In this document: positions 1 through 6,360 of the stretch, in pieces | Layout: every line of letters starts with the position of its first letter | Position numbering within the stretch: position 1 is the stretch's first letter | Assembly: GCA_964550615.1 (NCBI GenBank) | Contig: CAZKAB010000052.1 | Coordinates: 1 to 9,089, forward strand | Length of the DNA stretch: 9,089 bases | DNA from: M55B144 sp964550615 | GTDB taxonomy: Bacteria; Bipolaricaulota; Bipolaricaulia; UBA7950; UBA9294 | Reading direction: 5' to 3' | Notes under the pieces: generated by a model | Database searches by the model: none | Told to the model about the DNA's origin: nothing | Seen by the model: the letters and a program-made list of their open reading frames with translations, nothing else | Program-made: the position numbers and the translations under genes

Positions 1-407
1 TGATCGATGAATCGTTAGCTTATTGAAAACTCAGAACAATGAATCTGGTCTACAGAAAGCGACGGAGAGTGCGCTTCTGCAGGAACGTTAAGCTCGTTCG
101 AGCGAGGCTCACCAAGTGCTGGCAATGACCAGACTGCTACATTCAGTTCCCTAGGCTCCAGCCAGAGGGAGACGAATTCATTGAGTTGATGATATCGACA
201 GCCCGTGCGAAGTCTGAAAGTAGTCCACTCGGGGAGCTTGTACAAGAACGCTATTTCATTGCTGGATTTCTGATTAACCCCCTCCACAACCATTGCGCGA
301 GATCCTAACTCCACTTCTGGATCGGCCTTCCGGTGGCGGGTCACTCTGGTGTCATGGCGTAAGGTGTGATGCCACTCACGAACAAAGCCTCCAATCTGAG
401 CGATCCC
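1..407. other. Stretch without a convincing gene, downstream of the permease
   Basis: No confident coding region is visible in these 407 bases. A minus-strand open frame runs from a GTG at 344 to a TAA at 15 (about 110 codons). It has no Shine-Dalgarno site, no membrane segment and no recognisable motif. In comparable oligopeptide transporter operons the second permease (OppC/DppC) usually follows OppB here, and an intact one is absent. A ribosome-binding site plus start codon at 377-392 is described separately as a possible oppC remnant. Confidence 0.5.
251..379 (-). pseudogene. Possible decayed start of an oppC/dppC-like gene
   Basis: On the minus strand a GGAGG (388-392) stands 8 bases before a GTG (379-377), 28 bases past the permease stop. 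This is where oppC would begin. The frame opens as VSGITPYAMTPE and stops at 341-343. Read on in the same frame, it gives a second stop (305-307), then DLAQWLWRGLIRNPAMK, then a stop at 251-253. The Trp/Arg-rich W-LWRGLIRNPAM segment resembles the amphipathic stretch that precedes the first membrane helix in OppC-type permeases. Nothing membrane-like follows. The start site is seen; the oppC assignment is speculative and could be chance. Confidence 0.22.
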
Positions 408-1442
408 CTACAGGCGCACGCGAGGGTCGAGGAAAGTGTAGAGGACGTCGACCACGAGATTCGCTACAACAAGGATGACTGCGTTCACCATTGCTGTTCC
501 GAGAACGGTAACTGCGTCGAGGCCCAATGCCCCTTCGGCCATCAGTTTGCCCATACCAGGGAGATTGAAGATGGTTTCGATGATGACCACACCATTGAGC
601 AAGCCTGCCACCATCATCCCGGAGACCGTCGTGACGGAAATGAGCGAGTTGCGCCTGGCGTGGCGGTTGACCTTCGTCTCTTTCAGACCCTTGGCACGTG
701 CCGTTCTCACGTAGTCTTGGGCCAGCTCGTTCAACAGGGACGATCGAGCAACCCGCATCAAGAGTGCCCAGGAAAGAAACGAGAGGGTGATGACTGGGAG
801 AACAAGATGGCGCAGGCTATCAATCAGCAGCCCCCACTCGCCGTTCATCGCTGCATCAACGGTCATCATGTGCGTGTGGAACACGAAGGCCGGAGAGCGG
901 ACAACATGTAGGTAGTACGTGCTGACTCGGCCGGGCGGGAACCACGGGAGCATACCGTAGAAGACGAGAAGCAATAGCATTCCGGCAATGAACCCCGGCA
1001 GCGACCACCCAACGACCGCAATGCCACGGAGTGCGTGGTCCGCAACTGACCCCGAGTGCTCCGCCGAGAAGAAGCCCATCCAGATCGCACCGAGAAGGAT
1101 GGGAATCGCTGCGAGCAAAGCCAACTCGACGGAAGCCGGCAAGTACTTGGCGATTGCGCGACTCAATGGCATTCGTGCAACTGCTGAGTAGCCAAGGTTG
1201 CCCTTCAGTACGTTCTTCATCCAGCTCACATATTGCTCGGCGATCGGTCGATCGAGCCCAAACTGATGAATCAAGCTATCCCAGTCTTCGTCCCCGCCGA
1301 GGTGCGAGAGGACGTTCTCGTTTACATAGAAGGACAGGCGCTGGTACGGGCTGAGCGCTGACAAGAACGCAAAGATGAGGACTGAAACAGCGAACAATAC
1401 AACAGGAAGCAGCAACAGCCGGCGAACGATATAGGCAAGCAC
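408..1442 (-). CDS. ABC transporter permease, OppB/DppB family (oligopeptide-type)
   Basis: This is an inner-membrane permease subunit of a peptide/nickel/opine-type ABC importer (binding-protein-dependent transport, OppB/DppB branch). The 344-residue product has the family's normal length. It opens with the typical VLAYIVRRLLLLP N-terminus and a first membrane helix at about 9-29. A large periplasmic loop follows, containing FGLDRPIAEQYVSWM and GNLGYS, then further helices near 103-123, 140-164, 211-231, 273-290 and 316-338. The EAA loop that contacts the ATPase is at about 243-267 (DYVRTARAKGLKE), and the protein ends in the family-typical DPRVRL. I chose the GTG at 1442 because GGGAGGG lies about 6 bases upstream and the homologous N-terminus starts there; an upstream in-frame ATG at 1505 adds 21 unrelated residues. 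Permease partner, ATPases and binding protein are not in the window, so the substrate cannot be told (peptides are the default guess). It is divergent from the HU gene. Confidence 0.93.
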   Translation of the reverse strand: MLAYIVRRLLLLPVVLFAVSVLIFAFLSALSPYQRLSFYVNENVLSHLGGDEDWDSLIHQFGLDRPIAEQYVSWMKNVLKGNLGYSAVARMPLSRAIAKYLPASVELALLAAIPILLGAIWMGFFSAEHSGSVADHALRGIAVVGWSLPGFIAGMLLLLVFYGMLPWFPPGRVSTYYLHVVRSPAFVFHTHMMTVDAAMNGEWGLLIDSLRHLVLPVITLSFLSWALLMRVARSSLLNELAQDYVRTARAKGLKETKVNRHARRNSLISVTTVSGMMVAGLLNGVVIIETIFNLPGMGKLMAEGALGLDAVTVLGTAMVNAVILVVANLVVDVLYTFLDPRVRL

Positions 1443-1526
1443 AATGGCCCTCCCTGACCAGCACGGGGTCTTCAGCAAGCCTCCAGCGCATGGCTGAGTG
1501 CTCACTGGCCCGTTGTTCTGCTCTTG

Positions 1527-1555
1527 ATTCTCCGCTGTCTCGAACAGATGCGCAA
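1527..1555 (-). promoter_or_regulatory. Weak candidate promoter for the permease gene
   Basis: On the minus strand TTGCGC (1555-1550) and GAGAAT (1532-1527) are separated by exactly 17 bases, about 85 bases upstream of the permease GTG. Both hexamers are poor matches to the sigma70 consensus, so this is only the best visible candidate. Confidence 0.28.
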
Positions 1556-1589
1556 CCGGAACTGATCTGCCTTCAGCGCCTGTTCGCTT

Positions 1590-1604
1590 CTAGAGCAGCT
1601 CTAG
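1590..1604. repeat. Perfect 15-bp dyad CTAGAG-CAG-CTCTAG
   Basis: Six-base arms around a three-base centre, perfectly symmetric. It lies about 150 bp upstream of the permease start, just upstream of the candidate permease promoter, a position compatible with an operator. No known regulator site is recognised. Confidence 0.4.
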
Positions 1605-1948
1605 GCCCAATCACGCGAAGACCGCAATCAGAAAGACCGCATCCGGAGGGCAGATCGCAAGGCTGTGAGTTGCGAAGAACGTCCATGACGGGAGCTAGCT
1701 TTTGCCCCCTTATTTGCTAGATCTGGTGATTGCCGCAGGTCCCGGAACCTTGAGGCCTGCCTGCCTCACTCCCAAGCTCCCAATGCTCCATTCGGCGCTA
1801 ATCGCCACCTCCCGCCGTAAGTCCGGAATGCGCGTACTCTCGTCTTACATGAGGGGGATTATCCCGATAATGCTCACCAGAAGAGACTTTTAGCGTTTGC
1901 CTGCTCCGATGTTATCCATTGAGTACTGGTCGGTTTTCCGGTGAAGAC

Positions 1949-1977
1949 TTGGCAAACAGGCGATCTGATGCTATGCT
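1949..1977 (+). promoter_or_regulatory. Sigma70-type promoter of the HU gene with extended -10
   Basis: TTGGCA (1949-1954) and TATGCT (1972-1977) are separated by 17 bases. TGC at 1969-1971 completes an extended -10 (TGnTATGCT). Transcription would start near 1984, giving a leader of about 25 bases before the HU GTG. It is one of the two best promoter matches in the window, as expected for a highly expressed nucleoid protein. Confidence 0.8.
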
Positions 1978-2008
1978 GGGCATACTAATCCACTCGAGGG
2001 GGTACAGC

Positions 2009-2299
2009 GTGAACAAGACAGAGTTCGTAGAAAAGCTGGCCGTAGAAACGGGGCTCACCAAGAAGGATGCACGTAAGGCAGTCGAGGGCGTGATCACTTT
2101 GGTTACCAAAGCGCTCTCCAAGAACGAGCCCGTTCTAATAACCGGGTTTGGCAAGTTCGAAGCCAGGACTCGCAAGGCGTCCACTCGAACCAATCCCCAG
2201 ACCGGTCAGAAGATCAAGGTGCCGACGAAGGTCGTCCCTGTATTCAAGGCAGGAGAAACCCTGAAGAAGATCGTCGGGAAGAAAGCGAAGAAACGCTGA
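2009..2299 (+). CDS. hup: HU-family nucleoid DNA-binding protein
   Basis: This is a small histone-like protein that binds and bends DNA non-specifically as a dimer. The 96-residue product covers the whole HU/IHF fold. The helical dimerisation part is NKTEFVEKLA...GLTKKDARKAVEGVI. The turn GFGKFEAR is at about 46-53. The beta-arm carries R-T-N-P-Q-T-G with the intercalating proline at residue 63, as in canonical HU. The C-terminal helix ends in a basic tail, KKAKKR, slightly longer than in E. coli HU. The start is the GTG at 2009: GAGGGGG lies about 7 bases upstream, and the product then begins VNKTEFVEKL, like other HUs. The in-frame ATGs at 1919 and 1973 lie upstream of or inside the promoter and would add non-homologous residues. 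HU rather than IHF is inferred from length and arm sequence. Confidence 0.96.
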   Translation: MNKTEFVEKLAVETGLTKKDARKAVEGVITLVTKALSKNEPVLITGFGKFEARTRKASTRTNPQTGQKIKVPTKVVPVFKAGETLKKIVGKKAKKR

Positions 2300-2308
2300 A
2301 CTTCATCA

Positions 2309-2340
2309 TGGCCGGGTGTTCACTTGCGTGCGCCCGGCCA
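2309..2340 (+). terminator. Strong hairpin after the HU gene
   Basis: TGGCCGGGTG (2309-2318) pairs with CGCCCGGCCA (2331-2340) over 10 bp with one G-U wobble, around a 12-base loop. ATC/GAT just outside can extend it past one mismatch. It begins 9 bases after the HU stop. Any T-run would lie in the unsequenced gap starting at 2348, so intrinsic termination is likely but not shown. Confidence 0.6.
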
Positions 2341-2347
2341 CGATCCC

Positions 2348-2447
2348 NNNNNNNNNNNNNNNNNNNNNNNNNNNNNNNNNNNNNNNNNNNNNNNNNNNNN
2401 NNNNNNNNNNNNNNNNNNNNNNNNNNNNNNNNNNNNNNNNNNNNNNN
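2348..2447. other. Scaffold gap (exactly 100 N)
   Basis: The run is exactly 100 ambiguous bases, the usual placeholder for a join of unknown length. Both the HU terminator and the flavoprotein 3' end abut it. The adjacency of the two genes therefore rests on scaffolding, and additional genes could lie inside. Confidence 0.97.
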
Positions 2448-3037
2448 ACGCTGCGCGCTCCAAGTTTGTGCGCTTCTTGAATGACATCGGGATGTCCGTC
2501 GATCTCGCCGGACTCGTCTACTCCGGGGACGAGTAGTTCGCCCCAGTACGCAGTCTCGTAGACGTTGTAGAAATATCGCACTGTCTTTCTCATTCCGGAG
2601 AAGTCCGTCTTCAGGCCGGCGGCAGCGGCGAGTAGGACCCCACGACGGCGAGATCGGCAGCTCGCGGTCTTCGCTAGTGGCCGCCTCAGCACAAACTTGC
2701 GTGCCCACTGGCATTGCCCGCGATCGATAAGCGCTTTGGTCTGCGCGGGAAGGCCGGCAAAATGCACCGGCGCGGCGAGCGAAATCACGTCGGCTGAGAT
2801 TAGCTTTCTATTCACATCCTGGAACTCATCAGGGATAATGCAGTTTCCGTCCAGAGTGCAGGCCGCGCACGCGGCACATGAGGCAACCATCAACTCGGAA
2901 ATCGCGATCTTTTCTGTACTACCTCCCGCCTCTTTCGCTCCCGCCAAGAAGGCGTCGAGCAATCGTTCCGTGTTCCCGGCACGCCGAGGACTTCCAGCCA
3001 ATCCGACAACAAATACCATGTCCTTCGCTTCCTTCAT
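2448..3037 (-). CDS. Iron-sulfur flavoprotein (Isf-like), NADPH-dependent FMN reductase family; 3' end missing
   Basis: This is a flavodoxin-fold FMN protein, probably a cytoplasmic electron carrier or reductase. The N-terminus shows the family FMN-phosphate loop GLAGSPRRAGNTERLL (about 12-27). A compact cysteine cluster follows: C54-x2-C57-x2-C60-x5-C66. This fits the CX2CX2CX4-7C 4Fe-4S motif of archaeal/anaerobe Isf proteins. Next come the family motif SLAAPVHFAGLPAQTKALIDR and the later flavin-side region. Known Isf proteins pass electrons from ferredoxin or are linked to reduction of oxygen species; the role here is inferred only. The start at 3037 is supported by AAGGG about 7 bases upstream; an in-frame ATG at 3019 lacks such a site. 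The visible 196 codons are close to the family's usual length of about 200, so only the extreme C-terminus is lost in the gap. It is divergent from the small RHH gene, which may regulate it. Confidence 0.88.
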
Positions 3038-3090
3038 ATCATCACCCTTTTACCTCATTAACACGTCCAGCGCCAGCAGTGCTACGCGAT

Positions 3091-3110
3091 CATTCACCTC
3101 CCATTCACCT
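3091..3110. promoter_or_regulatory. Tandem 9-bp direct repeats in the flavoprotein/RHH divergent region
   Basis: CATTCACCT occurs at 3091-3099 and again at 3102-3110, a period of 11 bp, so the two copies present on about the same face of the helix. They lie 54-73 bases upstream of the flavoprotein start and 76-95 bases upstream of the RHH start. RHH repressors typically bind tandem or inverted short repeats as paired dimers and often control their own gene. An operator role is inferred from position and spacing only. Confidence 0.4.
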
Positions 3111-3185
3111 AATCTACACAAAATGTTCATAGAACAGGGATAAGATCGAATCATAAACATGGGGAACAAATGGGGGTGAACACAT

Positions 3186-3359
3186 ATGAGCAAACTCACA
3201 GTCACGGACAAGCTGTCCATCTACATCCCACAGAAGAAGATGGCAGAAGAGCCCGTACAACGCCTGATGAAGTTGAGTGAGAAGAAGGACCGCTCCATCA
3301 ACTACCTGGTTGTCGACGCGATCCTCCATTACCTCAAACAGGAAGAGAACAGAAACTAA
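3186..3359 (+). CDS. Small ribbon-helix-helix (CopG/Arc-like) DNA-binding protein
   Basis: This 57-residue protein matches the RHH fold. A short beta-strand region, TVTDKLSIYIP (about 5-15), would enter the DNA major groove in the dimer. Helix A follows (PVQRLMKLSEKK, about 24-35), then the turn DRS, then helix B, INYLVVDAILHYLKQEE (about 39-55). The D-R-S-x-N-Y-L-V-V-x-A-I pattern is characteristic of small CopG-type regulators. The start ATG at 3186 has GGGGGTG about 7 bases upstream. The gene stands alone with its own terminator and no toxin gene beside it, which favours a transcriptional regulator over an antitoxin. The divergent flavoprotein gene and the repeats at 3091-3110 make autoregulation and control of the flavoprotein plausible, but this is inferred. 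The fold is fairly sure; the target is unknown. Confidence 0.85.
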   Translation: MSKLTVTDKLSIYIPQKKMAEEPVQRLMKLSEKKDRSINYLVVDAILHYLKQEENRN

Positions 3360-3385
3360 TCGATACGGTTCCCAAACGTTGCAAA

Positions 3386-3432
3386 CGGGCGAGGAAGCAG
3401 GATCAAGTCATATCCCCCGCCCGCCTTTTTTT
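3386..3432 (+). terminator. Rho-independent terminator of the RHH gene
   Basis: CGGGCGAGG (3386-3394) pairs with the CCCCGCCCG arm ending at 3423 (8 pairs, one A-C mismatch), with a loop of about 20 bases. It is followed by CC and seven T (3426-3432). It starts 27 bases after the RHH stop. The minus-strand side has no T-run, so it is unlikely to stop transcripts of the converging peptidase gene. Confidence 0.8.
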
Positions 3433-3498
3433 GATGCGTTCTAGTTACACCTCGGACTGTCGGCGCACTTGCATTCACAATTGAGCCCGTGCGAGCGC

Positions 3499-5508
3499 CT
3501 ATTTCGCCCCAATGTAGCGATTGAACCACCGCGCAATGTGTTCGAGACGCGCAACGCGGCGATCCGTGCGCCCTCCGCGCGATAAACCGTGCGGTTCGTC
3601 GGGAAAGCGGACCATCTCCGTGTCAACGTCAAGCCGCTTGAGGGCAACGAACACCTGCTCGCCTTGCTCGATGGCGCAACGCAGATCTTGTTCGCTGTGT
3701 ATGACCAAGGTCGGCGTTTTGGCGTTTCCGATGTACTTGATCGGCGACTGTTCCCAATAGCCTTCTACGTTATCCCATGGAGGAAGATCGCCGAACTCAT
3801 ACTGAAATGCCCAATTGAAGTCGCTCGACCCATACATACTGATCAGGTTGCTCACGCTGCGTTGAGTCACCGCGGCGGCAAATCGATCGGTGTGCCCGAT
3901 GATCCAGTTCGTCATATACCCGCCGTAGCTTCCACCGGTAACGCCCATTCGATCGGCGTCGATGTAGGGAAGTTTCTCGACATGATCGACCCACGCCATG
4001 ATGTCGTCATAGTCGACTGTCCCCCACTTGTCCCATATCGCACGCGAATGCGCCTCGCCGTACCCTTGCCCCCCGCGGGGATTGCAGAAGTAGACGACAT
4101 ATCCCTGTGCCGCGAGATAGTAGAACTCGTGCATGAAGAAGTTGCCGTACTGCGTGCGCGGTCCGCCATGGATCTCCAGGATCGATGGGTATTGCTTCGC
4201 GGGGTCGAAGCCAGGCGGAGTGATGATCCATCCTTGCAGGTCGTTCCCCGCCGCACCCTTGAACCACACCTCTTCAATTTCTCCAAGGTCGATCCCGGCA
4301 AGAAGGCGATCGCTTGCGCCCGTCATTCGGCGCGTCTCACTCGTTTTCGTGTCGCGAAAGAATACCTGGCCGGGATCGCGCATATCGGCGCCGAAGTATA
4401 CGAGCTTCTCTTGGCTGCGATCGAAGCTGAACGCCCCCACGACGCCTTTGTCGGCGACGACATCACTCACCGCTCCATCCAGTGTAACCTTCTTGAGTAC
4501 GGTGTCCCCGTGATGGGCAACCTGGAAGTAGATCGCATCTCCGCTCTTTGCCCACGTGGGTGAAACCTGCGGCAGGCTCCCCATGTCGTTTATCGTTCCG
4601 GAAGAGACGTTAAAGTCGTGTTCTCCTGTGAGGCAGCGAGCGTCACTCGCACCATCCGCGGGAACGACCCACAATCGCGTCTGGCGCCAGCCTTCTTTCT
4701 TCCCTTCTCGGCCGTAGTACGCAATGTATCTACCATCGGGTGAAAAAGATGGTTTCGACTTCGGGCCGACCGGCGCGGGTAGACGTCGCATCTCGCCACC
4801 ATCTGCCGACATCAGATACACATCGTCTGCGTCGGGATCGAGATCCGGGTCGTCGCTCCGATTGGAGCAGAATGCGACTTCCTTGCCGTCGGGAGACCAC
4901 GTACCGCCGACCTCATCGAACACGTCGCCGCTCGTGAGCGCGTGCGCCTCACCGGTTTCCGCGTCCACAATCCACAAGTGCCTGCGGGCAAGCGGCAGGT
5001 AGCCCGTACCATCCTCCTTGAAGAACACGCGTGTAACGTGGCGGCAGACAACGCCCAGTTTCTTCTTTTCCTCGTTCTGCTCGCGCTCGATCGCTTCGTC
5101 GTCCTTGGCACGGAATTGCAGCAACAGGCGTGTTCCATCGGGTGACCAGTTGACATCCTCGATCGATCCTTTGAGATCGGTAAGACGGCGCGCTTCGCCG
5201 CCGTCGACAGGGAGGATGTACACCTGCGGCTGCGTCTCATCGTCACGGTTCGATAAGAACGCAATCGAGCGTCCGTCGGGAGAGAAGTGAGGATCGGTGT
5301 CTGTTTGCTTGCCATGCGTTATCTGCCGCGGTTTCCCCGCGGGGAGAGACACCATGAAGAGATGTGAGTACTTCTTCTCCGTCTTTTCCTCAACCTCTTG
5401 CTGGCAGTAGACGGCGATGTCGCCGTTGGGCGAGATTTGCGGAGCGGAGATTATTTCGAACAAATACAGGTCGTGTGCAGTTATCGAACGGCGCTTCTCA
5501 TCTGGCAT
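3499..5508 (-). CDS. S9-family serine peptidase (acylaminoacyl-peptidase / dipeptidyl-peptidase type)
   Basis: This is a prolyl-oligopeptidase-family serine peptidase that would cleave short peptides from the N-terminus. The 669-residue product is of typical length and has no signal peptide, so it is probably cytoplasmic. The N-terminal part (about 15-400) is a beta-propeller with TolB-like repeats: SPNG, FSPDGRSIAFLSNRDD, WSPDGTRLL, WSPDGKEVAFCSNRSDD and FSPDGRYIAYY. The C-terminal alpha/beta-hydrolase domain has HGGP (447-450), NPRGGQGYGE, the nucleophile elbow GGSYGGY with Ser527, Asp608 in HSEQDLRC, and His640 in DEPHGLSRGG. The triad is complete and normally spaced. I chose the ATG at 5508 because GGAGG is 4 bases upstream and the product starts MPDEKRRSITAHDLY; an upstream in-frame start at 5544 adds 12 residues and lacks such a site. 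It could serve breakdown of imported peptides. Exopeptidase subtype and specificity cannot be read from sequence. Confidence 0.95.
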   Translation of the reverse strand: MPDEKRRSITAHDLYLFEIISAPQISPNGDIAVYCQQEVEEKTEKKYSHLFMVSLPAGKPRQITHGKQTDTDPHFSPDGRSIAFLSNRDDETQPQVYILPVDGGEARRLTDLKGSIEDVNWSPDGTRLLLQFRAKDDEAIEREQNEEKKKLGVVCRHVTRVFFKEDGTGYLPLARRHLWIVDAETGEAHALTSGDVFDEVGGTWSPDGKEVAFCSNRSDDPDLDPDADDVYLMSADGGEMRRLPAPVGPKSKPSFSPDGRYIAYYGREGKKEGWRQTRLWVVPADGASDARCLTGEHDFNVSSGTINDMGSLPQVSPTWAKSGDAIYFQVAHHGDTVLKKVTLDGAVSDVVADKGVVGAFSFDRSQEKLVYFGADMRDPGQVFFRDTKTSETRRMTGASDRLLAGIDLGEIEEVWFKGAAGNDLQGWIITPPGFDPAKQYPSILEIHGGPRTQYGNFFMHEFYYLAAQGYVVYFCNPRGGQGYGEAHSRAIWDKWGTVDYDDIMAWVDHVEKLPYIDADRMGVTGGSYGGYMTNWIIGHTDRFAAAVTQRSVSNLISMYGSSDFNWAFQYEFGDLPPWDNVEGYWEQSPIKYIGNAKTPTLVIHSEQDLRCAIEQGEQVFVALKRLDVDTEMVRFPDEPHGLSRGGRTDRRVARLEHIARWFNRYIGAK

Positions 5509-5547
5509 GCTACCTCCGGAGTTTCGTTGTATGTTCTTCGTCAACGC

Positions 5548-5567
5548 CTGCAGCCGATCGGTTGCAG
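5548..5567. promoter_or_regulatory. Near-perfect 20-bp palindrome just downstream of the peptidase transcription start
   Basis: CTGCAGCCGATCGGTTGCAG is self-complementary at 9 of 10 pairs, the exception being a G-T pair. Relative to the predicted minus-strand start near 5574 it covers about +7 to +26, a classic repressor-operator position. It lies in the leader, 40-59 bases before the peptidase ATG, and could alternatively act as an mRNA hairpin. No known regulator motif is recognised. Confidence 0.42.
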
Positions 5568-5580
5568 TCGCTGATGCTTC

Positions 5581-5609
5581 ATTCTACAGCGTGCGATATC
5601 TCACTCCAA
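5581..5609 (-). promoter_or_regulatory. Sigma70-type promoter of the S9 peptidase gene
   Basis: On the minus strand TTGGAG (5609-5604) and TAGAAT (5586-5581) are separated by exactly 17 bases. Each hexamer has four or five matches to consensus. The predicted start near 5574 gives a leader of about 66 bases. Confidence 0.58.
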
Positions 5610-5610
5610 T

Positions 5611-5624
5611 TCCGGATTACCGGA
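5611..5624. promoter_or_regulatory. Palindrome TCCGG-atta-CCGGA between two divergent promoters
   Basis: A perfect 5-bp dyad around ATTA lies just upstream of the peptidase -35 box and 9 bases before the candidate -35 of the plus-strand secreted-protein gene. A factor bound here could act on both directions. This is inferred from position only. Confidence 0.33.
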
Positions 5625-5633
5625 CATGCGCTG

Positions 5634-5663
5634 TTGTCCCACCCACCGGGGTTGTTGTATAGT
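5634..5663 (+). promoter_or_regulatory. Candidate promoter of the Cys-rich secreted protein gene
   Basis: TTGTCC (5634-5639) and TATAGT (5658-5663) have an 18-base spacer. The predicted start near 5670 falls at the Shine-Dalgarno itself, leaving a leader of only about 12 bases before the ATG at 5682. That is tight, so confidence is moderate. Confidence 0.42.
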
Positions 5664-5681
5664 GCTTGCGAGGTGATGGCG

Positions 5682-6212
5682 ATGAAGCGAATGCTTATCA
5701 AGCAACCGCTTGTCACTACATGTATCCTCATTGTTCTGCTGGCGGTAGCGGCAATGGGACAATGCGGTTGCGAACAGGTTGCGAACACCGGACCCGGCTG
5801 CTACACATCCTTTGGGATGGGCGATCAGATTTCGTTCAAACTCGTTGTGCCGGCCGATTACTTCTTCTCCTGCCCCACAAGCACCACGCCGCTGATCACC
5901 GGCTGGCGCGTGGAGAGCGCAAGTGGCAACGTGGTCACGCGCACTGACTTCTGCAATGGCCCGATAGGTCATTGGTTGCAGATGACGTGGGATCAAGAGG
6001 ACGAATGCTTCGCGCAAGTGATGCCCGGCTACTACGGGATCGTCATCGAAACGACCATCGGGGAGATCGCTACGTTCGTCAAGATTGTCTCCTCTCCTTG
6101 CTGCTGCGGAATGGCGCCGCGCCTTTGCTCGATCCCGTGCGTTCCCGCTCCAGCAATGCCGTACATCGAGATCGTCCATCCCGCCGGATGGTCTCCTTGC
6201 TGCAGGCCCTGA
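5682..6212 (+). CDS. Secreted cysteine-rich protein with a probable Ig-like beta-sandwich domain
   Basis: I do not recognise a named family. The 176-residue product starts MKRMLIKQPL and has a hydrophobic core (about 10-24), then AMG/QC. This fits a Sec signal peptide cleaved after about residue 26; the sequence around C28 does not match a lipobox. The central part (about 46-136) reads like a small beta-sandwich: GDQISFKLVV, ITGWRVESASGNVV, MTWDQ and MPGYYGIVIETTIG. The W...G..V...PG.Y...V.T..G pattern is seen in FlgD-Ig-like and BsuPI-like domains. The mature part holds 13 cysteines (C28, 30, 40, 64, 91, 109, 140-142, 149, 153, 173, 174), including a CCC and a CC, so it is probably disulfide-rich or metal-binding outside the cell. 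The start at 5682 has GAGGT 7 bases upstream; the in-frame ATG at 5676 is too close to it. It is divergent from the peptidase and upstream of another exported protein. Function is unknown. Confidence 0.8.
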   Translation: MKRMLIKQPLVTTCILIVLLAVAAMGQCGCEQVANTGPGCYTSFGMGDQISFKLVVPADYFFSCPTSTTPLITGWRVESASGNVVTRTDFCNGPIGHWLQMTWDQEDECFAQVMPGYYGIVIETTIGEIATFVKIVSSPCCCGMAPRLCSIPCVPAPAMPYIEIVHPAGWSPCCRP

Positions 6213-6360
6213 TCGAGCGCGTCTTAGGTCACCCGGCTGCGTTCTTCCGATCAATCGCGCCACGTCTTGCAGTGACCTGTCTTCCTCATGAATACAGACT
6301 GACATGTGCCGGATGGGCACAGAATCAAGGTGAGCGGTTTCTCGTTTTGCCTGGTCACAG

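Larger units (their letters stand above)
1443..1948. other. Intergenic region between the divergent permease and HU genes
   Basis: About 500 bases precede the HU promoter and hold no supportable gene; the short open frames have no ribosome-binding site and no recognisable protein. Small dyads are visible: a perfect one at 1590-1604, a 6-bp stem TCGCAA/TTGCGA at 1655-1675, and ATTAT-cccg-ATAAT at 1858-1871. I see no tRNA-like cloverleaf on either strand. Confidence 0.6.

Noticed and set aside
15..344. Minus-strand open frame of about 110 codons starting at GTG 344
   Set aside because: No ribosome-binding site, no recognisable motif and no membrane segments where a permease would be expected. 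It is treated as non-coding or remnant sequence.
366..911. Plus-strand open frame of 181 codons antisense to the permease gene
   Set aside because: It is His/Asp/Gln-rich, low-quality protein lying over a confident permease gene; a frame shadow.
1500..1920. Possible tRNA or other stable RNA in the long intergenic region
   Set aside because: I could not find a T-loop (GTTCRA) with matching acceptor and anticodon stems on either strand, only short unrelated dyads.
1973..2008. Alternative upstream starts for HU (ATG at 1973 or 1919)
   Set aside because: The ATG at 1973 lies inside the -10 box and the one at 1919 lies upstream of the promoter. The HU family N-terminus begins at the GTG at 2009, which has a good ribosome-binding site.
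3186..3359. RHH protein as the antitoxin of a toxin-antitoxin pair
   Set aside because: A strong terminator follows directly and no toxin-sized gene is adjacent in the same direction.
3589..4563. Plus-strand open frame of 324 codons antisense to the peptidase catalytic domain
   Set aside because: The opposite strand encodes an intact S9 catalytic domain with its triad. The long antisense frame is explained by codon bias, and it has no ribosome-binding site or recognised domain.
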